Positions 17,347-26,102 of a stretch of DNA of 64,000 bases are shown in pieces. The notes beneath the pieces are model-generated. The model saw nothing but the letters and a program-made list of their open reading frames with translations. It was not told where the DNA came from and did no database searches. This DNA comes from UBA7672 sp044224605 (GTDB taxonomy: Bacteria > Pseudomonadota > Alphaproteobacteria > Caulobacterales > Hyphomonadaceae), in NCBI GenBank assembly GCA_044224605.1, contig JBGAKC010000024.1, forward strand, positions 12,811 through 76,810. Reading direction: 5' to 3'. The stretch's first letter is position 1. Each line of letters opens with the position of its first letter. The translations under genes and the position numbers were made by a program.

Positions 17347-19611
17347 TCATGCGCCCTTCATGTAGCGCGGCAGCCAGCCTTCGTGGGCCTCACGGAGCTG
17401 GGCGAGGGGAAGTGACAGCTTGGCGTCCTTGCATACGATCGCATCGCCGCCGAATGCGCCGAGCTTCGCAAAGATCTGGCCATGCTTTTTCTTCAGCTCG
17501 GTGAGCACAGCCTCCAGCTCCGCAACCTTGCTGGCTGGAACCGCAAACGCATAGCGCGCCTGCACTTCGCCAAACAGAAGCTCGTCCTGCCGGAAGCTCG
17601 CCGGGCCGCCAGTGAAGTCGACGCCCACGCCGGCTGCGAGCGCCATTTCGGAGGCCGCAACGGCCAGCCCGCCATCACTGATGTCGTGAACGGCGCTTAC
17701 CAGACCGCGCTTGATGAGGTCGCGAATAATCCCGGCATTGCGAACTTCGTCCGCCAGCTTCACGCGCGGCGAGACGCCAGCCGAGACGCCATGAATCTCG
17801 CGCATATAGGTGGAAGCGCCCAGCCAGGTGTGCCGCTCTCCATCGGGGCAATGCACGGCGAGCATATAGAGCGCGTCTCCGGCCTTCGCGCCCTTCAGTG
17901 TCGCGATGTGATCGAGGTTCTCGATCAACCCGATCCCACCCACCACTGGCGTCGGCGGAATGCCCACGCCGTCGGTCTCGTTATAGAGCGACACGTTCCC
18001 GCTCACGACCGGGAACTCCAGAACCTTGCACGCTTCCGCCATACCCTCGATCGCCTTCACGATCACGCCCATGGTGTCGGGCTTCTCGGGGTTGCCGAAG
18101 TTGAGGTTGTCAGTGATCGCGATCGGCGTTGCCCCAACCGCGCTGAGATTGCGATAGGCCTCCGCCACCGCCTGCTTGCCGCCCTCAAACGGATCGGCCG
18201 CCACATAGTGCGGGTTGCAATCCGAGCAGATCGCCAGCGCCTTGTTCGTCCCGTGAATGCGCACGATCGCCGCATCGCCGCCCGATTGCGAGGAATCGAT
18301 CGTGTCGCCCATCACGTGGCGATCGTACTGTTCCCAGATCCACCGCTTCGAGGCCATGTCCGGCGACGACATCAGTTTCAGAAGAACCTCGCCATAGTCT
18401 TCCGGCTCGGGATATTTCGAGATGTCGAGCGCCGGCGCCGGCTTCGGGGGATTCCACGGCCGGTCATAGTTCGGCGCATCCTGCGACAGCGGCGCCACCG
18501 GGATATCGCACACCACGGTCCCATGCTGCTTGAGCACCAACCGGCCCGTATTAGTCGTCATGCCGATGACTTCAGCGTCGAGGTCCCACTTATCGAAGAT
18601 CGCCTTGGCCACGTGCTCCTGCCCGGGCTTCAGCACCATCAACATGCGTTCCTGCGATTCCGACAGCATGATCTCGTAGGCCGTCATGCCGGTCTCGCGC
18701 TGCGGCACCTTGTCGAGATCCATCTCGACACCCACGCCGCCCTTGTCCGCGATCTCGACGGAGGAGGAGGTGAGGCCAGCTGCGCCCATGTCCTGGATCG
18801 ACTGAATAGCATCCGTAGCCATCAGCTCGAGGCAGGCCTCGATAAGCAGCTTTTCGGTGAAGGGGTCGCCCACCTGCACGGTCGGACGCTTTTCTTCATC
18901 GCCCTCGGAGAACTCGGCCGAAGCCATCGTCGCGCCGTGGATGCCATCGCGCCCGGTCTTTGAGCCAACATAGAAGATCGCATTCCCCGGCTCGGCGCCG
19001 CGCGAATAGAAGATCTTGTTCTGGTCGGCGAGGCCCACCGCCATGGCGTTGACGAGGATGTTGCCGTTGTATCCCTTGTGGAACTGCGTCTCGCCTGCGA
19101 CCGTCGGCACGCCCACGCAATTGCCATAGCCGCCAATCCCTCCGACCACGCCCGCCACCAGCGAACGTGTCTTCGGGTGAGACGGATCGCCAAAGCGCAG
19201 CGCATTCACCAGCGCCACCGGCCGCGCGCCCATCGTGAACACATCGCGCAGGATGCCGCCCACGCCCGTCGCCGCGCCCTGATAGGGCTCGATGTAGGAC
19301 GGGTGGTTGTGGCTCTCCATCTTGAAGATGCAGGCCTGCCCGTCGCCGATGTCGATCACGCCGGCATTCTCGCCTGGGCCCTGAATGACCTTCGGTCCCT
19401 TGGTCGGAAACTTCCCGAGGTGGCGACGTGTGGATTTGTAGGAGCAATGCTCTGACCACATCACCGAGAAGATGCCCATCTCGACGAGGTTCGGCCGGCG
19501 CCCCAGCCGGTCGAGGATGATCTGGTACTCGTTGGGCTTCAGCCCGTGACTTTTTCCGGATGCCTCGTCCTGGGGGGCAAGGAGGGCGGAAATGTCGGGC
19601 TTCTGGCTCAT
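17347..19611 (-). CDS. purL: Phosphoribosylformylglycinamidine synthase subunit PurL
   Basis: A 754-residue small-type PurL, the ATP-dependent synthetase that converts FGAR and glutamine-derived ammonia to FGAM in purine synthesis. The start GLKPNEYQIILDRLGRRPNLVEMGIFSVMWSEHCSYKSTR is diagnostic. ATP and Mg sites fall in GDGQACIFKMESHNHPSYIEPYQGAATGVGG and in IQDMGAAGLTSSSVEIADKGG. The small form works with separate PurS and PurQ proteins, which are not in this window. It is divergent from the DUF2834 gene. Confidence 0.98.
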   Translation of the reverse strand: MSQKPDISALLAPQDEASGKSHGLKPNEYQIILDRLGRRPNLVEMGIFSVMWSEHCSYKSTRRHLGKFPTKGPKVIQGPGENAGVIDIGDGQACIFKMESHNHPSYIEPYQGAATGVGGILRDVFTMGARPVALVNALRFGDPSHPKTRSLVAGVVGGIGGYGNCVGVPTVAGETQFHKGYNGNILVNAMAVGLADQNKIFYSRGAEPGNAIFYVGSKTGRDGIHGATMASAEFSEGDEEKRPTVQVGDPFTEKLLIEACLELMATDAIQSIQDMGAAGLTSSSVEIADKGGVGVEMDLDKVPQRETGMTAYEIMLSESQERMLMVLKPGQEHVAKAIFDKWDLDAEVIGMTTNTGRLVLKQHGTVVCDIPVAPLSQDAPNYDRPWNPPKPAPALDISKYPEPEDYGEVLLKLMSSPDMASKRWIWEQYDRHVMGDTIDSSQSGGDAAIVRIHGTNKALAICSDCNPHYVAADPFEGGKQAVAEAYRNLSAVGATPIAITDNLNFGNPEKPDTMGVIVKAIEGMAEACKVLEFPVVSGNVSLYNETDGVGIPPTPVVGGIGLIENLDHIATLKGAKAGDALYMLAVHCPDGERHTWLGASTYMREIHGVSAGVSPRVKLADEVRNAGIIRDLIKRGLVSAVHDISDGGLAVAASEMALAAGVGVDFTGGPASFRQDELLFGEVQARYAFAVPASKVAELEAVLTELKKKHGQIFAKLGAFGGDAIVCKDAKLSLPLAQLREAHEGWLPRYMKGA

Positions 19612-19712
19612 GGCGCGTCATTTACCCGCCCCCGCCGATTCTGCAATGTGGCGACGTAAACAAGCTGGGAGCCGCTGTTTCCCGGCGATAATTTCATCAG
19701 GGGAGGGGAATC

Positions 19713-20150
19713 TTGTCCCGCACACGCCAACTCTTATGTGTCTTCTATGGCCTGGTCGCGCTTACGGCCCTGATCATGACCTGGGGGCAGAACCTGCTCT
19801 ATTTCACCGGGTCCACCCCCGTCGGCTTCGGCCAGTACATTCTCGATCTGAAAGTGAACGGCGCCGCCCGATCCTTCACGGTCGATATCGGCCTCTATCT
19901 CCTGGCTGGAGCCGGACTGATGGTGACCGAGGCGCGCAGGCTCGGCGTCAAGTTCGTCTGGCTCTACGTCCTGCTCGGCTTCGGCATCGCCATCAGCGTC
20001 ACATTCCCGCTCTTCCTGATCGCGCGTGAAATGCGGCTCGCGAAGACGGAAACGACACTGTCCGCCGTGAAACTGACAGTGACTGACATCGCCGGACTTG
20101 CCCTCACCACCGTGGTTGTGCTCGCAATGTGCGGTTTCATTCTCACCTGA
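19713..20150 (+). CDS. DUF2834 family membrane protein
   Basis: A 145-residue inner-membrane protein with four predicted helices, of the DUF2834 type. The family pattern is the EARRLGVKFVWLYVLLG segment between helices 2 and 3 and PLFLIAREMRLAK after helix 3. Translation starts at a TTG, supported by a strong GGGGAGGGGA 5 nt upstream; there is no ATG in the right place. It ends 10 bp before the macrodomain gene, so the two are probably co-transcribed. Function is unknown. Confidence 0.75.
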   Translation: MSRTRQLLCVFYGLVALTALIMTWGQNLLYFTGSTPVGFGQYILDLKVNGAARSFTVDIGLYLLAGAGLMVTEARRLGVKFVWLYVLLGFGIAISVTFPLFLIAREMRLAKTETTLSAVKLTVTDIAGLALTTVVVLAMCGFILT

Positions 20151-20160
20151 GGTCTTGTCT

Positions 20161-20664
20161 GTGCGTATCCGGGCGGAGCAGGGCGACATCACCCGCGCCA
20201 AGGTCGATGTCATCGTCAACGCTGCGAATTCCACCCTGCTCGGCGGAGGCGGCGTCGATGGCGCGATCCACCGCGCCGCGGGTCCGGGCCTGCTCGATGA
20301 GTGCCGCACGCTCGAGGGTTGTCCGACCGGAGAGGCGCGCATTACAGGCGCCTACAACCTGCCGCACCGCCATGTGATCCACACCGTCGGTCCCGTCTGG
20401 CGCGGCGGCGGGCAGGGCGAGGCGGAGCTTCTGGCCCTCTGCTATCGCAACGCCATCGATCTCGCGCTCGACCATGCCTGCGACTCGATCGCCTTTCCGG
20501 CTATCTCCACCGGCGCCTATGGCTATCCGATGGAAGAGGCGACCCGCATCGCCATAGCAGCCGTGCGCGATCACATCGCCGCAATGGACGCCGACATCGA
20601 TGTTGTCTTCTGCTGTTTCGACAGCCGGATGCTCGCGGTCTATCGCGCGGCGCTCCAGAAATAG
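20161..20664 (+). CDS. Macrodomain protein, O-acetyl-ADP-ribose deacetylase type
   Basis: A 167-residue stand-alone macrodomain. The ADP-ribose-binding loops are clear: VDVIVNAANSTLLGGGGVDGAIHRAAGP (the Asn/Asp/His catalytic region of the MacroD/YmdB class), HTVGPVW, and SIAFPAISTGAYGYP (phosphate loop). It should remove ADP-ribose from acidic residues or hydrolyse O-acetyl-ADP-ribose in the cytoplasm. The GTG at 20161 is chosen because the domain begins there and AGG precedes it; a frame extending back to 20098 overlaps the DUF2834 gene and looks spurious. Confidence 0.92.
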   Translation: MRIRAEQGDITRAKVDVIVNAANSTLLGGGGVDGAIHRAAGPGLLDECRTLEGCPTGEARITGAYNLPHRHVIHTVGPVWRGGGQGEAELLALCYRNAIDLALDHACDSIAFPAISTGAYGYPMEEATRIAIAAVRDHIAAMDADIDVVFCCFDSRMLAVYRAALQK

Positions 20665-20665
20665 A

Positions 20666-20697
20666 AGCGGCCGCTCCCGGCGCCGGGAACAGCCGCT
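20666..20697. terminator. Bidirectional terminator-like hairpin
   Basis: Between the convergent macrodomain and VOC-like genes, AGCGGC (20666-20671) pairs with GCCGCT (20692-20697), and inside it TCCCGG (20675-20680) pairs with CCGGGA (20683-20688), with small 3-nt internal loops. No clear T-run follows. Confidence 0.55.
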
Positions 20698-20718
20698 CAT
20701 GTTCGCCTGTGGCGCTTC

Positions 20719-21192
20719 TTAAGCGGCGCCCATCTCGGCGAGTTTGGCCTTCCAGTTCTGCAGGGTGACGCGTTCCTTGTAGACGCGCGTCTGGGCGGGA
20801 TCGAGGAATTCGATCATGAAGACGCCCTCGACCCAGACTTCGACGAGACTGAAATAGCCGCCACCGCGCTCGCAATGACGCGCCGGCCAGCCGGCTTTCT
20901 TGGCGATGGCGATGATCTCGCTCTCGGGCCGGTCGACGCAGATGGCAAGGTGGACTTCGGAGCCGTAATGGCGCTCGCCGTCCTGGCGCCAGTTGCCCTG
21001 GTCTTCATCGTATTTGATCACCGCCCCACGCTGGACGATTTCCAGTTCGGTCTGCCCGTCGCCGGACCAGGCCATGTAGGCGTTGGGCCCACCCGGCGGA
21101 AAGCGGACGATCTCGCCCTGCATGATGTCGGCGAGGACGGTGGCGACGGTTTTGGTGTCGTCGGCGGGGAGGGAGGCGTGGGCGATCATCAT
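20719..21192 (-). CDS. VOC (glyoxalase)-like hypothetical protein
   Basis: A 157-residue protein that looks like a single vicinal-oxygen-chelate/glyoxalase-like module: IAHASLPADDTKTVATVLADIM at the start, WSGDGQTELEIV, SEVHLAICVDRPESEIIAIAKKAGW, and FMIEFLDPAQ at the end. The His of HASL, the Glu of LEIV, the His of VHLA and the Glu of MIEF fall where VOC metal ligands or their remnants lie. ATGATG at the start overlaps the TGA of the TetR gene (4-nt ATGA), so the two are translationally coupled. Function is unknown; the TetR may sense its substrate. Confidence 0.6.
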   Translation of the reverse strand: MMIAHASLPADDTKTVATVLADIMQGEIVRFPPGGPNAYMAWSGDGQTELEIVQRGAVIKYDEDQGNWRQDGERHYGSEVHLAICVDRPESEIIAIAKKAGWPARHCERGGGYFSLVEVWVEGVFMIEFLDPAQTRVYKERVTLQNWKAKLAEMGAA

Positions 21193-21857
21193 TGTGCAGC
21201 TTCCTTCTTTTTCTGTTTTTGCTGTCTTGTATTGGCAGTCACGGGGAGAGAACGGCCTGTCTTCTTTGGGTCGAGGCCGAGTAGAAGGTGCGTCGCGTCT
21301 GAAACGGCTCGCCCGGCTTCATTGCCGTCGAGGCCCCAGAAGTCGCGCATGACCGCCCATGCGAAGGCGGAATTCAGCAGCTGCACGGTTGCAGCCAGCC
21401 GCTTGAGCTCATCCTTGTCGAGATCCGGCCGGGCATCCTTCACCGAGGCGAGGAAGCCGGCCTTGCGCTGTTCGTTCACCGCCATGCGGATCTCTCGGCC
21501 GGCTCGCGAGAAAGCGGATGCGCGTACGGCGCCTGCAAGGTTGTCGAATGCCGGGAACAGGCTCAGCGCGATGTTCGCCACCTGCTCCTTGGATGTGACG
21601 AAGCCGCCGCCGGGCAGGCCCACGCGGCGCTGCATCGCAGGCCAGGCCGCCTTGAGCAGATCATCTCGCGTCGCGAAATGGCGATAGATCGTCCGCTTGG
21701 TTACGCCTGCCTTGGCGGCGACGTCCTCGATCTTCAGGTCCTCGTGCTGCTCGTCATTGAGGCAGTCCACGACGGCCTCGAGGATACGCTCGCGCGTCAG
21801 GTCCCTGTGGGCGTCGCGGAGGGTTTCCCGCGTGGATGTCTCATCAGGTGTCGTCAT
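21189..21857 (-). CDS. TetR family transcriptional regulator
   Basis: A 222-residue TetR repressor. The N-terminal helix-turn-helix is RERILEAVVDCL then LKIEDVAAKAGVTKRTIYRHFATRDDLLKAA, followed by an all-helical ligand domain and a Lys/Gln-rich tail. The ATG at 21857 lies inside the 21-bp operator palindrome at 21855-21875. A consensus -35 (21889-21894) places transcription start within a few bases of the ATG, so the message may be leaderless and autorepressed. It is coupled to the VOC-like gene downstream. The ligand is unknown. Confidence 0.9.
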   Translation of the reverse strand: MTTPDETSTRETLRDAHRDLTRERILEAVVDCLNDEQHEDLKIEDVAAKAGVTKRTIYRHFATRDDLLKAAWPAMQRRVGLPGGGFVTSKEQVANIALSLFPAFDNLAGAVRASAFSRAGREIRMAVNEQRKAGFLASVKDARPDLDKDELKRLAATVQLLNSAFAWAVMRDFWGLDGNEAGRAVSDATHLLLGLDPKKTGRSLPVTANTRQQKQKKKEAAQ

Positions 21858-21875
21858 GTCACTTTGAGTGACATG
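21855..21875. promoter_or_regulatory. TetR operator overlapping its start codon
   Basis: Arms CATGTCACT (21855-21863) and AGTGACATG (21867-21875) form a perfect 9-bp inverted repeat around TTG. It covers the start codon of the tetR gene and the expected -10 region, the classic position for autorepression. Confidence 0.75.
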
Positions 21876-21888
21876 AATGCACACAAGA

Positions 21889-21894
21889 TGTCAA
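21889..21894 (-). promoter_or_regulatory. -35 element TTGACA of the tetR promoter
   Basis: Perfect TTGACA on the minus strand, 13 bp upstream of the operator. With a 17-bp spacer the -10 would fall on TCACTC inside the operator, putting the transcript start about 21859, two bases from the ATG. Confidence 0.5.
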
Positions 21895-21940
21895 GCGGGG
21901 GTTTTCAGAGCATTTTCGAGCCTGTCAGAACGAGCGGGGC

Positions 21941-22711
21941 TCAGCCGCCGGCGCCGGCTTTCACCAGCGCTTCGCGCTCATCCGCGGTGAGGTGGCGCCA
22001 CTTGCCTTCGCGCAGGTCGCCCAGCTTCACCGGTCCGATGCGCACGCGGACAAGGTCGCTCACATCCAGTCCCACGAGCTCGCACATCCGGCGGATCTGC
22101 CGGTTGCGCCCTTCGACCAGCACGAAGCGCAGCACCTGCATGTCTTCCTGCGTCACCTTCGCGGGCTTCAGCTGCCGCCCGTCCAGTTCAAGCCCGTGAC
22201 GCAGCTTCTGGATCTTCGCGCGGTCGACCTTGCCGAGGACAGTGACGACATATTCCTTGTCGACCTGGCTTTCGGGTCCGATGATCGCCTTCGCCAGCAC
22301 GCCATCTTCCGACAGCAACAAAAGCCCGCGCGAATCCTGGTCCAGCCGGCCGAGCGGCGGCAGGCTTGCGCGCGAACTTGGCGCGATGCCTGGTCCCACC
22401 TGGTTCTCGGCCGTCAGCAGGCGCGCCGCGGGTATCTGTCCCGGATCGGGCTGCGCCGACACGATGCCGACTGGCTTGTGAATCACGACGGACACCTGCG
22501 CGCCGAGCCCCAGCTCCGCGCGATCATTGAGCACCAGCGTCTGCCCGGCGGAGATCTTGCGGCCCACATCCGTCACGCGCTCGCCGTCGATGAACACGGC
22601 GCCCGCCTCGATCAGCGCCTCAGCCTCGCGCCGCGAGCACACGCCGGATTGCGCCAGCCATCTGTTCACGCGTTGTGGCTCGTCGCCCTCGTAGGTCTTC
22701 GAGAAGCTCAT
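21941..22711 (-). CDS. Pseudouridine synthase, RsuA/RluB family
   Basis: A 256-residue rRNA pseudouridine synthase. An S4 RNA-binding domain is at about 10-60 (VNRWLAQSGVCSRREAEALIEAGAVFIDGERV). The catalytic motif is GRLDQDSRGLLLLSEDG, with Asp as the nucleophile, and IRRMCELVGLDVSDLVRVRIGPVKLG near the end is the usual RsuA/RluB block. It probably modifies one uridine of 23S rRNA, but RluB, RluE/F and RsuA cannot be told apart here. Its ATG overlaps the stop of the upstream serine hydrolase gene (ATGA). Confidence 0.93.
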   Translation of the reverse strand: MSFSKTYEGDEPQRVNRWLAQSGVCSRREAEALIEAGAVFIDGERVTDVGRKISAGQTLVLNDRAELGLGAQVSVVIHKPVGIVSAQPDPGQIPAARLLTAENQVGPGIAPSSRASLPPLGRLDQDSRGLLLLSEDGVLAKAIIGPESQVDKEYVVTVLGKVDRAKIQKLRHGLELDGRQLKPAKVTQEDMQVLRFVLVEGRNRQIRRMCELVGLDVSDLVRVRIGPVKLGDLREGKWRHLTADEREALVKAGAGG

Positions 22712-23850
22712 GCCGCCGCTCCCAGCAGGTGCTGGAATTCCGTCACCGCACGATGGATCAGCGGCAGCGCGGCATAATCCACCGGCTGCGCCTGCGACGA
22801 CACTTTGGCGATGACGATCTTGTTCAAGCGGTCCACGAAGAGATTCTGCCCATGGATGCCCATGGCGAACAGCACCGGCGGCGTGTCGTTATCGACATAC
22901 CAGCTGTTGCGGTAGGTCATGTCCATGCCGGCAAAGCCCTGCGCGAACTCGCCGGCCTTCCACGCCGCACGATCGCCATTGCTGGCGATGTCCTCGATCC
23001 AGCCCAGCGGAATGATCTCCGTCTCGCCGCGTTTGCCGTCGTTGGCGATCACCTGTCCGATGCGTGCAAAATCGCGCACTGTCATGCACAGTCCGCCCGT
23101 GCAACGCGGCGCTCCTTTGGAGTCCACGGTGATCCACGCGTCATGTGTCGCGCCCATCGGTTTCCACAGAAGCTCGCTCAGCAAGTCTGCGAACGGCTTC
23201 TTCGCCGCCCGCTCAATCGCCCAGCCGAGCAGGTCGGTATTGGCCGAGATGTACGCGAAAGGCCCGCCATGGGGCGCGGATGGCGCGGTCATCCTGCAAA
23301 AGAAAGAATGCAGGTCGCCCGTCTGCTCGCCGGGTCCGGCAGGATCCCATCCGGTCGCCAGCGCATAATCGCGCAGGCCCTGTTCATTGAGGCGGATGCC
23401 GGTGCGCATGTCGAGCAGTTGCTGGATCGTCGCGCCCTGGTAGGCCGTCAGCGTCACCTCCTCGACATAATCGGACACGAGCGCATCGGTATCAAGGAGG
23501 CCACGCGCCTTCAGCACTCCTGCAACCAGCCCCGTCATCGACTTGGTCGCCGACATGATGATGTGTTGCGTGTCCGCGGTCGTGCCGTTGGCGTAGTCCT
23601 CGAACACGATCTTGCCGTCGTGCAGCACGACGATCCCATCCGAAGCCGTCACCGTCAGCATCTGTTTCAGGTCATACGCTTTTCCGCGTGACTTCACCTG
23701 GAAGCCGGAGAAGTCTTTCGGCGTCGAGGGCAGGGGCATCGGATCGCCGCTTGCCTTCACCCTCGCCACGGGAATGATCTTCTCGACGTTGTGGAACGCC
23801 CAGCGGCTGTGAGGCGACACGCGCCAGTTGGAAAGGTCAGCCTCGCTCAA
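22708..23850 (-). CDS. Serine hydrolase, beta-lactamase fold
   Basis: A 380-residue beta-lactamase/PBP-fold hydrolase without an obvious signal peptide. The nucleophile motif SATK is followed by the family's SMTGLVAGVL; YISAN is at the YxN position, and VDRLNKIVIAKVSS replaces the KTG strand. Such proteins act as esterases or amide hydrolases. It starts with TTG at 23850, whose last two bases form the crotonase stop codon TGA. It overlaps neighbours on both sides, so it is part of the cinA-like, crotonase, hydrolase, pseudouridine synthase operon. Confidence 0.88.
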   Translation of the reverse strand: MSEADLSNWRVSPHSRWAFHNVEKIIPVARVKASGDPMPLPSTPKDFSGFQVKSRGKAYDLKQMLTVTASDGIVVLHDGKIVFEDYANGTTADTQHIIMSATKSMTGLVAGVLKARGLLDTDALVSDYVEEVTLTAYQGATIQQLLDMRTGIRLNEQGLRDYALATGWDPAGPGEQTGDLHSFFCRMTAPSAPHGGPFAYISANTDLLGWAIERAAKKPFADLLSELLWKPMGATHDAWITVDSKGAPRCTGGLCMTVRDFARIGQVIANDGKRGETEIIPLGWIEDIASNGDRAAWKAGEFAQGFAGMDMTYRNSWYVDNDTPPVLFAMGIHGQNLFVDRLNKIVIAKVSSQAQPVDYAALPLIHRAVTEFQHLLGAAA

Positions 23851-24641
23851 CCCGCTTGTTCCCGCCCGCGCGCCATGGCCGACTTGCGCGACTCTTCTGC
23901 AGCTTCCGGCGTCACGGCCGAGTTGTTCTTCGAGCCGCGCTCGATCTCCATTTTCAGCGCCTCGGGCAGCGGCATGGCGAGACCATCGTCGATCACCGCC
24001 TTCATGCGTTTCAGCAACCCACCTTCGACGCTGGCCATTTCAGCAGCCAGCCTCTTCGCTGCCGGCAGCAACGCTTCGGGCGTATAGACCCGGTTCACGA
24101 GGCCCCACCGCTCTGCTGTCTCCGCGTCGAGATAGTTGCCAGTGAGCGATAATTCCTTCGCACGCCCCGCTCCGATCAGGCGCGGCAGTTTTTGCGACAG
24201 GCCCCACACCGGCATCAGGCCGACGCGACTGTGCGTGTCGGCGAACTTCGCCTCGGTCGACGCCAGCAGTACGTCACACATCAGCGCCAGCTCGAACCCA
24301 CCCGTGATGGCAAACCCGTTGATCGCGCCGATCACCGGCCATGGGCACGCCGCGAACGCCGCAGCGAGGTCCATGTCATGGTTCGCCTGCTGTCCGACGC
24401 CCAGCGAGAACCCAAGCTGGCCCGCCTCCTTGAGGTCAACGCCGGCAGAGAAGGCGCGTCCCGATCCCGTCAGCACGATCGCCCGCACATCATTGGCGGC
24501 CGAGATTTCTCGCACCGTCTTCACGATCTGCGTCCGCAGCGCAACCGACAGCGCGTTAAGCTGCTTCGGCCGGTTCAGCGTGAGCACCGCGATCGCGCCG
24601 TCGCGCTCCACCAGCAGCTGCTGTTCAGCCTGATCGCTCAT
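23847..24641 (-). CDS. Enoyl-CoA hydratase/isomerase (crotonase) family
   Basis: A 264-residue crotonase-fold enzyme. The oxyanion-hole segments are TGSGRAFSAGVDLKE and PVIGAINGFAITGGFELALMCDVLLAS. The acidic residues used by hydratases are partly replaced: the second site reads HSRVGLMPVWGLSQKLPRLIG, with Val-Gly-Leu rather than a clear Glu pair. Hydration versus isomerase or other crotonase chemistry is therefore open. It lies 12 bp after the CinA-like gene and overlaps the next gene by 4 bp. Confidence 0.9.
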   Translation of the reverse strand: MSDQAEQQLLVERDGAIAVLTLNRPKQLNALSVALRTQIVKTVREISAANDVRAIVLTGSGRAFSAGVDLKEAGQLGFSLGVGQQANHDMDLAAAFAACPWPVIGAINGFAITGGFELALMCDVLLASTEAKFADTHSRVGLMPVWGLSQKLPRLIGAGRAKELSLTGNYLDAETAERWGLVNRVYTPEALLPAAKRLAAEMASVEGGLLKRMKAVIDDGLAMPLPEALKMEIERGSKNNSAVTPEAAEESRKSAMARGREQAG

Positions 24642-24652
24642 CCCGTTTCCCC

Positions 24653-25429
24653 TCAGTCTTTCTTCGGATCAATTTCCGGCTTGACGCCCTGCGCCTTCAC
24701 GATCTCTACCAGCGCATCGAGACTGGCGGCGATCAGGTCGGCATCGCGGCTGCGCGCGACGAGGTTGACGCCGAACTCCGTCGTCTTTCCCTTGAGCCGC
24801 ATGAACGGGTAGGAGCCGAAGCTCACCTCCGGCCGCGCCTTCGCCAGCGCGCCGAGCGGTTCTGCGATATCGCCCTCGCGTAGCCCCATCCCACGCACGG
24901 TATGGGAATGCACGACGGCGCCGCCCTTGATGCGATGCCCGACATCCTGCAGCATCCCGCGCGTCACCGACGGGATTCCGGCCATCACGAACACGTTGCC
25001 GAGCATGAAGCCCGGCGCCGCCGACACAGGATTGTGGATGAGCTCGGCTCCCTCCGGAATGCGCGCCATGCGCAGCCGGCCTTCGTTCATCTCCTGGCCG
25101 CGCGCCTCATACCAAGGCTTGAGGATCGCGAGCGCATCTTCCCGGACGCCGATCTTGCGATCGAACGCCGCCGCCACCGCATCCGCGGTAATGTCGTCAT
25201 GCGTCGGCCCGATGCCGCCGGTGGTGAACACATAATCATGACGGCTACGCAGTACGTCGACCGTCCGCACGATAACCTCATGCACATCCGGGATAACGCG
25301 CGCCTCGCGCACTTCGACGCCGAGAGGGTTAAGGAATTCGGCGATGGTCTTAAGATTGGAATCCTGCGTCCGTCCGGAGAGTATCTCATCCCCGATCAGG
25401 ATAACTGCGGCGGTGACGGTTTGGGCCAT
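24653..25429 (-). CDS. CinA-like molybdopterin-binding domain protein
   Basis: A 258-residue protein with the MoCF/MogA-type domain of competence/damage-inducible CinA: AVILIGDEILSGRTQDSNLKTIAEFL at the start, YVFTTGGIGPTHDDITADAVAAAF in the middle, and the FVMAGIPSVTRGM loop. It lacks the C-terminal nicotinamide-nucleotide amidase half of full CinA, so it is the short form, for which a role in nucleotide pyrophosphate hydrolysis has been proposed. First gene of a four-gene operon with 4-bp overlaps; divergent from the TadE operon. Confidence 0.9.
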   Translation of the reverse strand: MAQTVTAAVILIGDEILSGRTQDSNLKTIAEFLNPLGVEVREARVIPDVHEVIVRTVDVLRSRHDYVFTTGGIGPTHDDITADAVAAAFDRKIGVREDALAILKPWYEARGQEMNEGRLRMARIPEGAELIHNPVSAAPGFMLGNVFVMAGIPSVTRGMLQDVGHRIKGGAVVHSHTVRGMGLREGDIAEPLGALAKARPEVSFGSYPFMRLKGKTTEFGVNLVARSRDADLIAASLDALVEIVKAQGVKPEIDPKKD

Positions 25430-25587
25430 ATCCCTGCGTTTACGACCGCTTCATGGCGAGGTCCAGCGCCGGGCGTGAAGCAGACGTAAACGGTCTTCGT
25501 CGGTTTCCTTGAAAAACGCGCGATCCATTCAGCGGATCGTTAAACCTGAGGGTGCATAAACATCCTGCGATAAAAGGCGGGACACCC

Positions 25588-26100
25588 ATGCGCACCCACA
25601 AGCGCCTCTCCAGAGCGGAGGGCGGCAACGTGATGATCGAATTCGCGATGCTCGCGCCAGTGTTCTTCATGCTGGTGATGGGCCTCGTGGAATTCGTGCT
25701 CTACGAATACAAGACCTACGCTCTCAATCACGTCGTCTACGAAGCCACCCGCAACCTCCAGACCGGCGAGGTTCAGGCTGCTGCAAACATGCGCCAGGAG
25801 TTCGACAAGCTCTGCAAGGAATCGGCGGGGCCGCTCATGGACTGCGACAGCATCGAGTGGGACGTGCGTTCCTTCGACGAACTTAAAGACATCGACTATC
25901 CTCCGCCGGAGTTTGATGCGGACGGCAACGTCACCAACTTCGTGTTCGAACCGGGTGACGCCAACCAATACTCGGTCGTTCGCGCGGCCATCCACCACAA
26001 GTTCATCACGCCCTTCATGGACGATCTCTTCCACCTGGGCCCGGACATGCCGGCGATCGTCAACGCCTATTGTATCGTCAAGAACGAGCCGTGGACCTGA
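25588..26100 (+). CDS. TadE-like pilus assembly protein
   Basis: A 170-residue pseudopilin-like protein of the TadE family. The N terminus is short and basic, then NVMIEFAMLAPVFFMLVMGLVEFVLY forms the hallmark Glu-containing hydrophobic segment of type IVb pilin-like proteins. The rest is periplasmic with one disulfide-capable pair. AAAGGCGGG precedes the ATG at 25588, and an upstream in-frame ATG at 25552 lacks one. First gene of tadE, tadE-like, tadG. The core tad genes (ATPase, platform, secretin) are absent from this window. Confidence 0.88.
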   Translation: MRTHKRLSRAEGGNVMIEFAMLAPVFFMLVMGLVEFVLYEYKTYALNHVVYEATRNLQTGEVQAAANMRQEFDKLCKESAGPLMDCDSIEWDVRSFDELKDIDYPPPEFDADGNVTNFVFEPGDANQYSVVRAAIHHKFITPFMDDLFHLGPDMPAIVNAYCIVKNEPWT

Positions 26101-26102
26101 TC

